64,000 nt of DNA from Narthecium ossifragum (Eukaryota; Streptophyta; Magnoliopsida; Dioscoreales; Nartheciaceae): assembly GCA_963920575.1 (NCBI GenBank), contig OY986973.1, forward strand, positions 13,533,397-13,597,396, read 5' to 3'. A model generated the notes under the pieces. It was given only the letters and a program-made list of their open reading frames with translations, was not told the origin of the DNA and ran no database searches. A program made the position numbers and the translations under genes. Below, in pieces: positions 10,624 to 24,297 of the stretch; position 1 is the stretch's first letter; each line of letters starts with the position of its first letter.

Positions 10624-12640
10624 TGTGAGGACCCGTCCCTCTCCTCCTGTGGCTTGCTGTGGGCCGCAAGGGCAATTTGGTAAATTGCATCTTGTCGGCT
10701 AGTTCCACACTCGCGCTTGTACACACACTGACCATGTTTGTGGTAATGTTTGCTTAGAATGGTTAGTGGGACCCGGGATCGAAAGATCCGGACTTAGGCT
10801 TGAATTCTCGCCTAAGTTTAGCTTTCAGCACAAAAAGGATCGATCCTCTGAGGCTAAGAGATCGATCCTCTTCGTGCCAGAAAGTCAAGTGAGATCGCCA
10901 TGAAGGATCGATCCTTCCTCGAGGAAGGATCGATCATTCATAAGTCGGTTCGTTTGCCTATAAAGCAGACGAAGCTTCTTCCTTGAATCCCTTTTGAAAT
11001 CCGGCGATTTGAGCTCAGATCTTGGGATTTTTGAAGGCGTTTGAGGACGATCCAAGGCCTAGCTGCTTGGATCTAAGCTGCTCTTGCTCCGGTAGGGATC
11101 CTACCGACATCTCTTTTCGGGGTTTTGAGTTTTCCGATTTGATTTGTCTACTTTTGCTTAGATCTGATTATATAGTTGTTGGTTTTCAGTGATTTTACCT
11201 GTTTTGGACTCGTGGGATCTTGATCTACCAGATCCCAGAGTTTCGTGATGTTTGGATGTTTCTTTCGGCGGTATTCCTCGCCGGAAGCACGCCGGAGAAC
11301 CCATCGGGATTGATCCTTCTGGAGGAAGGATCGATCACCCTGGGTTGGTCATGCCACGCACGATGAAGGATTGATCTTTTGCTTGGAAAAGATCGATCCT
11401 GGTTCTTGGGTGGCATGGTTACCCTTCGTCGCGAAGAAAATCGATCTTCCTGGGAGGAAGGATCGATCTTTCTTGGTGCGACGCGAAGGGTGCCTTCTGT
11501 CTCGAGAAAGATCGATCTGCCTGGGAGGAAGGATCGATCTTCCTTGCCTCGACAGTGAGGGAAGCTCACTGTTACTTAAAAGATCGATCCTTCCCTTGGT
11601 AAGGATCGATCCTTTAGTAGCAGAGAGGGTTTTCATGGCTTTTGCCCGCGGGGCTTGGTATGCCGGTTTTACTTATCGCTTTATACCTGGTATATACGAT
11701 TAAGCATGTTAGCCCTATAATAAGGCAGTGGTGAACCAGGGCAGTGATGACTCCTGGGATTGTGTAGAATAAATGGGCGGGTAGCCCTTCAGCTTTCCAT
11801 AGCCTTGCATGCCGGCGTGCGCCGAGGGCTTTCACCTGCTATATTTGTAGCTGTTGGTTGCGGGGTTGTTTCCCGGTGCAGGTGTTGTGGTGGACTGCTG
11901 GCAGTTGGTGGTGGTACCACTACAGCAGTCCCTAGACTTTAAATATTTGCTCACCACCCCGGGCCGGCAGGGTGTCGTGCCCAGACCTTGTATTTATATC
12001 ATCACATCCTGCTGCATGCTTACATGTATCTATTCTGCGCATATTCATAGCATGCATTGTGTTGTGCACTAGTTGCATCTGTTTAGGGCGTTGCCGATCC
12101 GGGGCTTCCGGGTAGCCCGGATCTATCTCTTAGGACCGTGCGGGTAGTTTGGTCCAGGACTCGATTTGTAGTATTCAGTCTTTTCAATGATAGGGTTAGT
12201 TGGACATGAATACTGTTGTGTTCCCTTCCTTGTTAGTGTCGTAGTGTAATGTCCCTGCTAAGCTTAGTGCTCACTCCTGCCCGGGCTGCGTTTTGCAGGT
12301 GCTGGCGCGAGCTCTTCTTCGGTCGCCCCTACCGGGCAGGTGTTTGGTGACGTGGCGGCGTCTGGCGGTGCTTGAGAGGTGGAGATCATATCGTTTTACC
12401 CTTTTGTTATAGATAGTCTCCTACGGGAGTGATAAATGTATAATTTCCCTGTTTTGAGGTTTTATATCTATTTCAGTTCCGGTGTTCGAGATTGGTAATT
12501 GTAGTTAATACAGGATGATTATGACTTGTTAGGGTAACCACTATGATTTGAGGGAAACCTCGCCAAAATTTTCCGCAGTAGGTTAGGTTCCGGTTCGCGT
12601 CGCCCGGCCCAGTTGGGCCTACGCGGGTCGGGGCGCGACA
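10624..12640 (+). mobile_element. Tekay-type solo LTR 1
   Basis: A 2017-bp LTR (TGTGAGGACCCG...GCGCGACA) is flanked by the TSD CATGG (10619-10623, 12641-12645). The empty site is visible in the sister LTR at 37252-37256. It has a TATA box CCTATAAAG (10957-10965). GATCGATC pairs occur before it (10838/10860, 10906/10928) and in the leader (11308-11611). A hairpin lies at 11892-11931 with 9-bp arms GGACTGCTG and CAGCAGTCC. Confidence 0.92.
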
Positions 12641-13410
12641 CATGGCGGACGGATGATCTAGCGAGGACAAGGGCTTCTTCTCCAACAATGGTTCATAGTT
12701 TTAATCTTTATTGTTAAACTCTTTTCTATGTATTGGATCTTCAAAGATTATTTTCAGATTATAAATTTCTATGTGGATGATTAATATTATGAACCCAGTC
12801 ATGCTTCTTTCATGATCTTATAATCCCATAGTTTTATCTATTTTTTACCTACTTTATCTCGTGAAATCTTTGCTATGCATTGCCGATTGTGAGAGTTGGT
12901 ATTGTGTATTCTTAGAGATCTGGTTAGATAGAGTTAGGGCTTTGTCCCGATGAACTTTTGCTATATGTTGCCCGTAGTGACAGCCGGTATCATATATTCT
13001 TAGGTTTGGGTTGGATGAAGTTGAACCTATAATAAGGAAGAATCAATTGTAGGAAGAGACATTTATATATATTGTTAGGTTTATAGTTCCATATCTTCCG
13101 GTTAAGGTGATTGGGATGTGAATCCCTTGACTGAGCATCATATGAACCATTGAAAAGAGAAGAACCTAAATCCGAGTAAAGTGATTCCTGAAGCCTAGCC
13201 TTATCAAAATCCTGATTTCTTTCGTTTACTCTATCTCATCATTACATCTTCGATCTATTTTCTTAACTTTTACGCTCTTGATTGTTTTCGATATATTGTT
13301 ATCTGTGTTTCTGGATCTTTTCTGCTTGTCTCTCTGTGGATTCGACCTCTCTTATGTTGTACTGCACCGCGACCACTGTGCGTGACACATTTGAGCGACA
13401 TCAAAAAAAT

Positions 13411-13428
13411 TGCCGCCGTTGCCGGGGA
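13411..13428 (+). other. Primer binding site of Athila A
   Basis: TGCCGCCGTTGCCGGGGA lies seven bases after the LTR. It differs at one or two positions from the tRNA-Asp-type site TGGCGCCGTTGCCGGGGA of element B. Confidence 0.75.
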
Positions 13429-13655
13429 GACGGCTTAGAAAAGCGCTAGAATCAGATTACAGTGATTGTAGACATCGAAAGCGGTAACTTCGTTCATTTT
13501 CTTTAGTCTTTACTTCTTTATTTCGGCTTTGATTTTTCTTCTCTATTAGGATTGTTTTTTTATTCGGTTTTAGATAGTAAGCTTAATTTCAATTATTGTT
13601 TTTGCTTATTTTCTTTAGTTGGTTTGCATCTTTTGGATTGCGTGTTTGTTGGTGT

Positions 13656-15238
13656 ATGCCTCGGTATAGAGACGAACTAGACAGATTTGCTAGACGCCCC
13701 GAGGGTGATTCTGAAACTTCTGATAGTGAGACATATATTACTGATCTCCTTGACGCACAGTCACAAACTTCACATTATACTTTCATTATGGTTGAGCACG
13801 AGGAGCAACAAGCTCTTAGGAGTTTGCAAGAATATTTGCATCCAACACGCACTGCTACACCTTCATGCATCATGTTTCCACCTAATGCAGCACATGTTGA
13901 CTTTAAACCTGGCATGATTCAGTTGCTTCCTACCTTTCATGGGTTGGAAAATGAAAATCCATATGTGCATATTAGGGAGTTTGAGAAAGTAGTAGCGACC
14001 TTCCATGGCCAACCAAGTTCTTTCCCTTCTCACTGAAGGATAGAGCGAAGAGTTGGTTATATTCCTTGAGGCCATGATCTATAGGATCTTGGGCTGAAAT
14101 GACACAGATAGTTTTCGACAAGTATTTCCCACAGCACAAGACCAATGCACTTAAGAGACAGATTTCGACCTTCGTATAGAAGGATAGTGAGACTTTGTAT
14201 CAGGCTTGGGAACGATTTAAATACATGTTGAATTTATGTCCTCATCATGGATATGAAAGTTTGCGTCATGGATATGATGGTTTAACTGTTAGAGAACGCC
14301 AATTTGTTGAGATGATGTGTAATGGTGAATTTTTGCAAAAAGATCCTGACGCAGCTATTGAGTATTTGACAGAGCTTGCTGAAAAAGGTCATACATGGAC
14401 TGGGCCGAACGCAACAGATAATACCAGCAGAGCCAGACCACCATCGCAACAACAAGGTGGAGGAATATATCAGCTATGCGAGGAGGATGCACTAAAGGCT
14501 AAAGTGGAGAGTCTAACAAGGGAGCTGGAGCTATTAAAGACCAAAGATATGATGGCAGCCCGGACCTCTCCATACAATGAACCTACAAGGCCAGCTGGGC
14601 CGTGTGCGATCTGTCAGGGCGTGGACCACCAGATTGACAATTGCCCTACTTATGCTGAGATGAGAGGTGTGTACGACGAGCATTGCAACGTTGTAGGCGG
14701 ATTCAGGAGGGCGTAGACTCCCCATTCATAGACGTATAATCCAGGATGGCGAGAGCATCCGAACTTCAGCTGGAAGTTGAACGCTCCACAAAGCAATGAG
14801 CATCATCAACCGCCATCAAATAAACCTTTTTCTAACCCTCCTTATAATACATCTGGTTTTCCTAGGCCTACATTTAATGACAGTTTACAGGAATTGAAAT
14901 CTATGATTGTGCAGGAATCGAAGGAAAGAAAGGAGGATGTTCAAGAGATCAAGAGCCAGATCACGAAGTTGATTAATTCTTTGAGCGTGCATGAACGAGG
15001 GAAGTTCCCAGCTCAACCTCAACAAACGCAGGTATCTAGTGCTGAGCAAAATAATGTGAAGGAGATGAACGTCGTAACTACAAGAAGCGGGAAAACAACA
15101 AAAAGCCATTCACAAGAGCCCACCAAACCTCCTATTGTTGTTGAAGAAGAGGACCGGATTGATGAGAACCATGTAGAGATCGATCATTCATATGGCCCTA
15201 CACCAGGTGACTTTAAGGTACGTGTCCCTTTCCCTTAG
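13656..15238 (+). pseudogene. Athila A gag, broken
   Basis: Start chosen at MPRYRDELDRFARRPEGD. The Athila gag core follows: FHGLENENPYVHIREFEKVV, then after a frameshift near 14030 SLKDRAKSWLYSL, FDKYFP, LYQAWERFKYML and HHGYESLRHGYDGL. A zinc-knuckle-like CAICQGVDHQIDNCP is at about 14609-14653, then TYNPGWREHPNFSW. Nonsense codons are TGA 14075 and TAG 14177, 14714, 14729 and 15236. Gag would build the particle that packages element RNA. It cannot be made intact from this copy. Confidence 0.85.
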
Positions 15239-15241
15239 GCA

Positions 15242-16245
15242 TTGAAATCCACTAAATTTACTATGGAGCCCAACAGCAAGATTTTGGAGCATCTTTGGCA
15301 GGTTAAGGTAAACCTAAATCTTTTGCATGTTATTAAGCAAATTCCTACATATGCTAAAGTGATTAAAGATTTATGCACTATGAAGAGACGACATCATGTA
15401 AAGAAAACTGCATTTTTAACAGAGCAGGTTAGTGCACTGCTTCAGCATAGGATTCCTCCTAAATATAAGGATCCTGGCTGTCCTACTGTGTCTTGTTTCA
15501 TTGGAGAGCATGAAGTAGGACAAGCTTTACTAGATCTTGGTGCGAGTGTTAATTTGATAACATATTCTGTTTACTTGCAACTTGGTTTAGGACAGATTAA
15601 GTCGACATCTGTGGTTTCGCAATTGGCGGATAGATCCACGAAAACTCCACGAGGAGTAGTAGAGGATGTGCTTGTTCAAATAGACAAATTTTATTATCCT
15701 GTTGATTTCTTAGGCTTGGATACTCAGGCTGTAGTAACTGCTGATTCTAGAATTCCTATTATTTTAGGTAGACCGTTTCTTGCTACTGCTAATGCTATAA
15801 TTAATTGCAAGAATGGTTTAATGAAGTTAACTTTTGGGAATATGACTTTAGAAATTAATGTTTTTAATGTTGCTAAGCAGCCTGATGAGGATGATGAATG
15901 CCAACAGACTTACCAGATTGATTTGTTCACTGAAGAGGAGTTTGCTACAACTGAAATTAATTTTCATGAATTAGATTTGGATGAAAATGTTGATGTTGAT
16001 GGTATGTGTAAAAATTTGGAACATTGTTCTTTTGCAGGTCCATGGAATCCAAAGTTTGAAGAACTGAAAGGTATTAGTCCCTTGATATGTTCTCATATGA
16101 TTAATCTTGAACAGGGGGATGTAGCTCGTAGGGATCCTCAGCGTAGGTTGAACCCTACAATGAAAAACGTAGTAAAAACCGAAGTGTTGAAATTATTAGA
16201 TGCAGGGATCATCTACCCCATTACTGATAGCAAATGGGTGAGCCC
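15242..16245 (+). pseudogene. Athila A protease and start of RT
   Basis: The same frame as gag continues after the TAG at 15236. It contains the retropepsin-like core: ALLDLGASVNLITYSVYLQL (here DLGA replaces the usual DSGA, as is usual for Athila), ADRSTKTPRGVVEDVLVQID and IPIILGRPFLATANA. It then enters RT at RRDPQRRLNPTMKNVV and stops at DSKWVS, where element B inserted. The frame resumes at 25492 with TQVVPKKSGVTVVKNE, which proves continuity. Confidence 0.87.
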
Positions 16246-17712
16246 TAATGAGTTCATGAAAGTGCACTCTAAATAGCCTTATAATCATCTCAATTGCTAG
16301 ATTATTATCCTTAATCAACATATTTATTACTATTTTTATATCTATATGTTGCTTCACAAAGTTGTTTGGAAAATGCAGGAAAAATGAGAAAAGAAGCTGA
16401 AAAGATTACATGGATCAACTTGAAAGATTAACCTGTACCTGCTCATAAAGAACCAGATGATGTGCAATATATGGTTGGAAAGATATTGAAGTCTAGTTTC
16501 GGGAGAATTTTACGGTTCGTGATTTAGAGTTTCACAGAGGAAGATACAACACTTTTCGTACAAGTGCGCAGTGCTGGATGAATAGTGCCGGTCGACCGCC
16601 AGAATCTCACGGTCGACCGTCGCGCTCAAAAATTCCCCCGAACGACCGTCGCATCGACCGTCACATGCAAAACTTCCCACGGTCGACCGTGGCATCATCC
16701 GTGGTATCGACCGTCAGCCTCTGTTGAAGAAAACACTTCTCAGGGTCGATCCGAAGATCGACCGTCGCTCTTCCGAAGTATTATGAACAGTTGACGGTCG
16801 ACCGTGAGATCTCACGGTCGACCGCCAGATCAGCAGAGAGCGTATAATGAGCCGGATCTAACCCGAGTTTAGGCCTATAAATAGGATACTTAGGGTTATC
16901 AAAGGGGGGCTTTTGGAGGACTTTTCTGCAGCATCTGGAGGAGAGGAAGCCGCGTTAGGGTTTTGTTTTCTTCGTCTTTCTTTCTTTATTTTTCTTTGAA
17001 CACTTTTGTCATCTTCATGATGAACATGAGTGGCTAGTTTCTTTTCTAAGGTACCGATGTAGCCCTAACTGAATCATTCTATGTTATTGGATCATATTTA
17101 TTTAATCAGTTTATTTTCCTTGTTTCATTCATTATTATAACTGAGATCTTAAATACCTTTATCTGGCCAATAAAAGTATTATAGATTGTTTTATGTGAGA
17201 TTGGGCGATGGTTCATTCCCTAATCTTGCAGGATCTATGAATGAATGAGTTTATGTCGAGGCCGGGTTCAAGCTAAGAGTATTCTTGGTTCATAATTGTT
17301 CTTCAGAGCTTAATGGATTCTTGGTTAACACTTAGTTATGGGTTCATTAGCTAGGGTTAATTGAGGGTACTTGGTGAAGACCGCGGCCGAACGGATCATC
17401 ATACCGGAAGAACGAGCCCTTGGAATTAAACTGAGATCTTGATTGATTCAATGCATAGAATGAGGATGTTATGGTGAAATCGGAACCTTAGTATTCATCC
17501 ATCATATTTCCATCATTTTCCTATTTCGTTATTAGATCATCTATTTTCGAGACTTCATATTTCTTATTTTTCCTTCCTTATTTTCTTTCTTTTCTGTTCT
17601 TTAGCGTTTCACTCTAATAATCTCTACAAATCTCTGTGGGTACGATACTCGTCTTGCTACTATACTGATTGAACCAATTCGTATACTTGCGAGATACAAA
17701 ATTTATTCATCA
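16246..17712 (+). mobile_element. 5' LTR of Athila B
   Basis: The LTR starts TAATGAG (TGATGAG in the 3' copy) and ends TTCATCA. It contains the U3 block (about 16430-16545), a GGTCGACC array (16590-16835) and TATA box CCTATAAATAG (16874-16884). Confidence 0.9.
16590..16835. repeat. GGTCGACC array in Athila B U3
   Basis: GGTCGACC sites and ATCGACCGTC half-sites are repeated here. One unit has two GGTCGACC sites separated by the perfect palindrome GTGAGATCTCAC. Bases 16706-16766 form the shared 61-bp module. The array is missing from the 3' LTR. Confidence 0.85.
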
Positions 17713-17761
17713 AGTTTTTGGCGCCGTTGCCGGGGATTTGATTAGAGTTTATTAGTTGTGA

Positions 17762-19600
17762 ATGCAAGGTCGCCGATCACGGAAAGAAAAGTTGTTGCCC
17801 TTGAACGATAAAGTAGATCAAATTGGTTGGAAGAAAAGATCTAACAAAGACAGCCTGTCCACATCAGATCTAGGAGTTCAAGAGGAGGAACAAGAGGGGA
17901 TGGCGCTTAATAACAATGTACGTCCTTTGGAGGAGTACGCGAGGCCTACTATTTCTACCTCACCTTCGTGCATCGCAGAGGCTAGGAATTATGAACTTAA
18001 AAATCTACATTTTTCTATGCTCCCTGAATTTCATGGTTTACCTTCTGAGGATGCACTAACGTTTGTGAAAGATTATTATGCTACTCTTCAGACTTTTCCT
18101 CTAGGTGGCATTACTGAAGATCAACTGAGGATGCGATGTTTTCGTTACACCCTGAAGGATAAAGCGAAGAGATGGTTGATGTCATTGCCTCCTGGATCAC
18201 TCACTACTTAGGATGCACTTTATAACAAGTTTGTTAGTAAATTTTATTCTCACGCCATGACTACTAACTTGAGAAGGCAAATTCCAAATTTTCAGCAAGC
18301 TAATGGAGAACCATTCCATGAAGCATGGGATAGATTTAAGATGCTTTTGATGCAATGTCCACATCATAATTATTCTTTAGAAAATCAGATGCAATATTTC
18401 TATGATGGACTAAATCTTTCTTGTCAGACTATGGCAGATAATGCTGCAGGTGGAGCGATGTTCAAAAGGACACCACCAGAGGCAAACGAGATTTATGAGA
18501 TGCTAGGATCTAACTCGCAGCAGAGGGACACAAGGAATAAGGCGAGAGGCATCTATGAGCTGAACCAGAACGACGACAAGGCAAGGCAGATTGCAGCCCT
18601 TAACAAGAAGATAGACGCGATGATGTCCATACAAGCAAAACCGGTTGAGGTTTGTTCAATTTGCAATGTTGTTGGTCATAGGTTTGACTCATGTCCTTCT
18701 GGTAGTGAATTTCCTGAATATGTGCAAGAACAAGCTAATTTGATGAATACTTACAACCGGAGACCTAGATTTGACCCTTATGCAGATACTTACAATCCTG
18801 GTTGGAGGGAGCATCTGAATTTTTCATGGAAAAATACTGCTAATGCTAGTATGCCTACTGCTAATCAGTCTAACCCACTTGTTAAGTCGTCTTTGGAAGC
18901 GACTATGTTAGCTTTTATGCAGAAAATAGATTCAAAGATGGAAAAACAAGACTCAGCCATTGCTCGACAAGAGTCAGCCATTGCTCAACATGATGCGGTA
19001 CTAAAGAATGTTGCAGCATCCGTTGGGAAGTTGGAAGTTCAAGTGGGACAACTTGCTGTTGCTGTAAGAGCCCATGTTCCAGGCAAATTTCCGAGCCAAC
19101 CTGAGCAAGCAAAAGCAGTCACAGTTCTTCGTTCAGGTAAAATTATTGATAATAAGATTAATGCTAAAGTTGTTGATGAGTGTAATGATGATGCAAGTGA
19201 GGAAGTTGAAACGGAGGAACGCTCGGAAGGGCCACCACCGGCCACATCTGCTTCTGAGCATGGAAAGAGAGCAAAGTCAGTTCCGGAGGTTCATCACAAC
19301 AATACTCCACCATATGTGCCGCCGGTTCCTTTTCCAGGACGTCTAAGGAAAGCCAAAATGGATAAGTCATATTCTGAAATTTATGATATTCTAGCTAAGG
19401 TTAATGTGAACTTACCATTACTTGATGTGATCAGGAACATGCCAGCACTTCCAAAATTCTTCAAGGAACTAAGTACTTCTAAGCGTAAGTATGAACCTCA
19501 TGAAAAAGTGATGGTTTCAGAGACGGTAAGTGCGGTTCTACAAAGGAAGCTTCCACCCAAGCTTAAGGATCCAGGGAGTTTTAACATTACTTACAAAGAT
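17762..19600 (+). pseudogene. Athila B gag with one amber codon
   Basis: Gag starts MQGRRSRKEKLLPLNDK just after the primer site. It includes LHFSMLPEFHGLPSEDAL, RCFRYTLKDKAKRWL, EAWDRFKMLLMQCPHHNYS, the zinc-knuckle-like CSICNVVGHRFDSCP and TYNPGWREHLNFSW. A repeated polar stretch (QDSAIARQESAIAQHDAV) precedes LGQLAVAVR-like and PGKFPSQPEQ segments. A TAG at 18209-18211 replaces an expected Trp between LTT and DALYNKF; the frame is open on both sides. A frameshift near 19595-19615 separates it from protease. Confidence 0.87.
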
Positions 19601-22105
19601 AGGAGAGGCAATGCTTGATTTAGGAGCCAGTGTTAATTTGATGCCTTACTCTGTTTTTCTTCAGTTAGGTGTGGGTGAATTGAAACCTACTACTATGTCT
19701 CTACAACTTGCAGATCGTTCAATTAAATATCCATTAGGCATTGTAGAAGACATTTTAGTACAAGTTGATAAATTAATTATCCCTGCTGATTTTGTGATAT
19801 TGGATATGGATGATTCACCTTTACATGATAGGAATTTACCAATTTTGTTGGGACGTCCATTTATGGCCACAGCCAAGACTATGATAAATGTGCAGGATGG
19901 TAAGCTCAGCATGACAGTTTTAGGTGAAACTGTTGAATTTAAAGTTTTTGAATCTATGTTCTATCCTTCAAACTCTTTTGATTGTTTCTCAATAGATATT
20001 TTAGACTCATTGGTGTTTTCTAGTTTCATGCAGGAGCAAGTGAAGACAAATGTGGAAGCGGATTTGACGATGGAAAATGAGGAGTTGCAGAATTACGAGG
20101 GAGCAAAGGAGGTTATAGCACCCCTTGAGGCATTGCAGCCATGCTTACCCGGTGAATCTCGGTTAGACATGCTAAACAAATCTTATTCTAAAATGGTTTC
20201 ATCAATAGTTTCCTCACCAAAGCTTAAGTTAAAACCTCTTCCTAACAATCTGAAATATGCATATCTTGGTGAGAATGAAACCCTTCCTGTGATTATTGCT
20301 TCTGACATTACTCCATTGGAAGAGGAAAAATTGTTGAGAGTTCTTAGGGAGCATAAAACTGCAATAGGATGGACAATTGCAGATATTAAAGGAGTAAGTC
20401 CTACTATGTGCATGCACCGCATTATTTTAGAAGAGGATGCCAAACCTATATGGGACGCCCAGCGTCGCCTCTACCCAAACATGAAAGACGTTGTTCGGGA
20501 AGAGATCCTTATGTTGCTCGATGTTGGCGTGATATATCCTATTTCTGACAGCAAATGGGTATGTCCAGTTCACGTGGTGCCTAAGAAATCAGGGATAACA
20601 GTTGTGAAGAATGAGAACAATGAGCTCATACCCACGAGGATGACTACTGGATGGCGTGTCTGCATCGATTATCGCAAGCTTAATGCGGCTACTAAAAAGG
20701 ACCACTTCCTTTACCTTTTATTGATCAAATGCTTGAACGCTTAGCTGGTCACTCATTTTATTGTTTTCTTAATGGATTTTCAGGTTATAATCAAATTACT
20801 ATCGCCCCAGAGGACCAAGAGAAGACAACTTTCACCTGTCCGTTTGGAACATTCGCATACAGAAGGATGCCGTTCGGATTGTGCAATGCACCTGCCACAT
20901 TTCAAAGATGCATGATATCGATTTTCTCCGACATGATAGAAAGGTTTGTCGAGGTATTCATGGATGATTTTTCTGTATTTGGGAATTCTTTTGATAATTG
21001 CCTTGCACACCTAACCTTGGTGCTTAAAAGATGTGAAGAGACAAATTTGACATTGAGCTAGGAGAAGAGTCACTTCATGGTAAGGCAAGGTATTGTTTTG
21101 GGACATGCTATTTCTAGTAAAGGTATTGGAGTAGATAAAGCAAAAAAAGATTTGATTGAGAAATTACCGCCCCCTACTTCTGTAAAGGGTGTGCGAAGTT
21201 TTTTGGGCCATGCAGGATTTTATCGCAGATTCATTAGAGATTTTTCTAAGATTGCACGACCTCTGTGTGATTTATTGGCCAAGGATGCTGAGTTTAAGAT
21301 TAGTAAAGCCTGTCTTGATGCTTTTAATGCTTTAAAAGAGAAATTGATTACTGCACCTAGTATTATGCCTCCTGATTGGTCGTTGCCCTTTGAGATAATG
21401 TGTGATGCGTTTGATTATGCTATAGGGGCTGTGTTAGGACAAAAGGTGAATAAGGTTTCTCATGCTATCTATTATGCAAGTCGTACCCTAAATGATGCTC
21501 AAATCAATTATTCAACCACTGAGAAATAATTACTTGCGGTTGTTTTTGCATTGGAGAAATTTCGCTCTTATTTGATTGGATCTAAAGTTGTTATTTATTC
21601 AGATCATGCAGCATTGAAATATCTACTAACCAAAAAGGATACCAAGCCAAGGTTAATCAGGTGGATCCTATTGCTGCAAGAGTTTGATTTGGAAATAAGG
21701 GACAAGAAAGGGAATGATAATGTAGTGGCAGATCACTTGTCACGATTGGAGCACATAGCCGGCCCTAAGGATGTACAACCCATCCAAGAATGCTTTCCCG
21801 ATGAACAATTCTTCTCTGTGAATGGTAAAGAGCCCTGGTATGCGGATATTGTTAACTATTTAGCTAGTAATGTTCTGCGTACTGAATTGAGTTCACAGGA
21901 AAAGAAAAGATTTTTATCTACTATTCGATATTATTTTTGGGATGATCCTTATTTATTTAAGCATTGTCCTGATCAAATAATAAAGCGTTGTGTTCCAGAA
22001 TATGAGCATGATGAAATATTGAAATTTAGTCATGAATTAACTTGTGGAGGACACTTTGGAGGTAAGAAAACTGCTTTTAAAGTTCTTCAATCTGATTTCT
22101 TTTAG
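19600..22105 (+). pseudogene. Athila B protease, RT and RNase H
   Basis: Protease: MLDLGASVNLMPYSVFLQLG, then LPILLGRPFMATA. RT: DSKWVCPVHVVPKKSG, then WRVCIDYRKLNAATKKDHF, then a one-base deletion near 20710, then MPFGLCNAPATFQ and the catalytic FMDDFSVFG (about 20955-20990). The thumb-side block FLGHAGFYRRFIRDFSKIA and RNase H with IMCDAFDYAIGAVLGQ and [19 protein letters not shown] follow. Nonsense codons are TAG 21059 (expected Trp), TAA 21527 (expected Glu) and TAG 22103 (expected Trp). Catalytic residues are present but the frame is broken. Confidence 0.88.
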
Positions 22106-23116
22106 CCTACATTATTAAAAGATGCATTTAATTTTGTTGCTAAGTGTGACAGATGTCAACGGTTAGGGAACATAAGCAAAAGAAATGAGATGCCTCTTAC
22201 GAATAATCTAGTGGTGGAATTGTTCGATGTTTGGGGCATAGACTTTATGGGACCGTTTCCTCCATCATACGGGTACACGTATATTCTTGTTGCTGTAGAT
22301 TATGTATCTAAGTGGATTGAAGCAATTGCAACTAGGAACAATGACAGCAAGACCGTGGTGGGATTCTTGAAAGATATGATTTTTACAAGGTTTGGTACAC
22401 CTCGGGCGATTATAAGTGATGGGGGATCACACTTTTGCAATAGAGCGTTTGATGCATTGTTGAAGAAGTACAACATCACTCATCGGGTTGCAACTCCTTA
22501 CCACCCTCAAACGTCGGGCCAAGTAGAGGTGAGCAATAGGCAAATAAAGACGATCCTTGAACTGGTTGTTGGCACTACAAGGAAAGATTGGGCGGTGAAA
22601 TTGAATGATGTTCTTTGGGCGTATCGCACCGCCTATAAGACTCCTATTGGTATGAGCCCTTATCGCATTGTTTTTGGAAAAGCATGTCATTTACCTGTGG
22701 AGTTGGAGTATAGGGCATATTGGGCAATCAAGCAGCTGAATTTTGATATGGGAGAAGCGGGAAATATGAGAAAGATGCAATTGAACGAATTAGATGAGCT
22801 GCGGAATGAAGCGTACGAGAACGCTAAAATCTACAAAGAAAGGACCAAGCTCTATCATGACAAAGGAATACAACGGAAGGAGTTCCAACCAGGTATGAAA
22901 GTTTTACTTTATAACTCACGAATGAAATTCTTTTCAGGTAAATTAAGGTCAAGATGGACGGGTCCCTTTAAAGTGACACAAGTATCTCCTCATGGTGCTG
23001 TTGAAATTGAGAATGAAAGGAGTGGAAGCAAATTCAAAGTCAATGGGCACCGTTTGAAGTTGTATTTGGAAGGACCATCAGAAGTTGTGGATGTCGCAAA
23101 TTTTGTTAAACCTTAA
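22106..23116 (+). pseudogene. Athila B integrase
   Basis: The zinc-binding HHCC region lies at 22030-22165 ([20 protein letters not shown], then CDRCQ). The core has [17 protein letters not shown] (first Asp), [20 protein letters not shown] (second Asp) and [20 protein letters not shown] with the catalytic Glu. The C-terminal region runs from [20 protein letters not shown] through [10 protein letters not shown] to [16 protein letters not shown], ending at 23116. The open frame from 22190 is intact for 308 codons. Upstream stop codons prevent normal polyprotein synthesis. Confidence 0.9.
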
Positions 23117-24297
23117 GGCTTTGCGGTACGTCTTGCCTAGACGTTAAATAAAGCGCTGGGTGGGAGGCAACGCACCAAGGTAACCTGTTTTTTTTTAGTT
23201 TCAATTTTTAGTTTTATGTTTTCTCTTTTGTTTTTCTTTTAGGATTTCAGCCACCCCGAGGATCCTTGAGGAGATGTTCGCTACTCTATCAGGTGGCCTC
23301 TTTCTTATTTAAATTATCTATATCTCCTCTTTCTCTAGAAATTTTTGGATTGCCACCTCCTACATATTTTTATTGGATAAATGCACACATTGAGGACAAT
23401 GTTGATTTCAGGTTGGGGGTGTAGACATTCATTGAGTATTGCATGCTACCTTGTGGGTATAATAGTGTTAAATTGTACATGAGCTGAAATTTTTATACGT
23501 ATTATACATGTTGCTTCCATATGGATTGGCCTATACATGGATTGCATGCGTGATAACCTGAAGGTAGAATATCATGTGACTCAAACACGGACACTTTATG
23601 TGCAGTGATAATTATACCCACCAGAGGAATGAGCATGCTATTGTTAATCTAGACCATGATTTCAGCATTAGCTAGTGTTGAGTATTGCATGCAGAGAAAA
23701 AAAAAAGAAAAGAAAAAGTTCTGGAGCTTGATTAAGCTGTACCTAAACACCTATTAGGTGATCTGCTGAGTAACCGGGTGTTCTTGCCTCAGGAAACGGG
23801 GAGCTCGCGAAAAAGGTAGAATCACTAATAGCTAAAAAAAAACTACTCAGTGTTTTGTTAAGTAACTGGGTCTCTGCGCCTCATGAAGCGGAGAGTGCTA
23901 GTGTAAAAAGGCAAAATGTCTGATAGTTGCAAAAGAAAAAAAAAAAAAAAGCATGTTGTACTTAGAGTGCGAGGGTTGGATGATTGGTCATGAAGATGGT
24001 AGTGTGTTTGGACTAATGGTGGGTAGAAGTTGTTTCTGTATGTAAATTTTATTTGTCACGTCACATGTGTTCGTCTGGATGGTGATTAGCATGTTTGAAG
24101 TGTAGAAGTTAATTTCATGTGTTAGTAGCATGTGCATGAGTATAGGATGTTTCATGCTCTGTACTATATAGAACACTATTGACTTGACACGGTAGAACTT
24201 TTATTATGAATGTCTATAACCTACGACCGTTGGTGTGCTTAATATATTTTATGCGCTTAAAATTGCTAGAGACTAGCAATAAGCTGGTTGGGGGGTG
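23117..24297 (+). other. Athila B 3' noncoding region and polypurine tract
   Basis: No gene is present. Just after pol comes GGGTGGGAGGCAACGCACC, then CATTGAGGACAATGTTG with GGTTGGGGGTG (about 23388-23425), both repeated in element A and the left-edge Athila tail. A-rich runs occur near 23695 and 23935. It ends with the tract AAGCTGGTTGGGGGGTG (24281-24297). Confidence 0.75.

Larger units (their letters stand above)
9843..13403 (+). mobile_element. 5' LTR of Athila A
   Basis: The LTR proper is about 1.54 kb once the Tekay solo LTR (10624-12640) is removed. It has the conserved U3 block (10010-10125), the GATCGATC array (10176-10430), TATA box CCTATAAATAG (10494-10504) and a long R/U5 ending GCGACATCA. 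Positions 10619-10623 join 12646 exactly as in the uninterrupted 3' LTR at 37252. Confidence 0.88.
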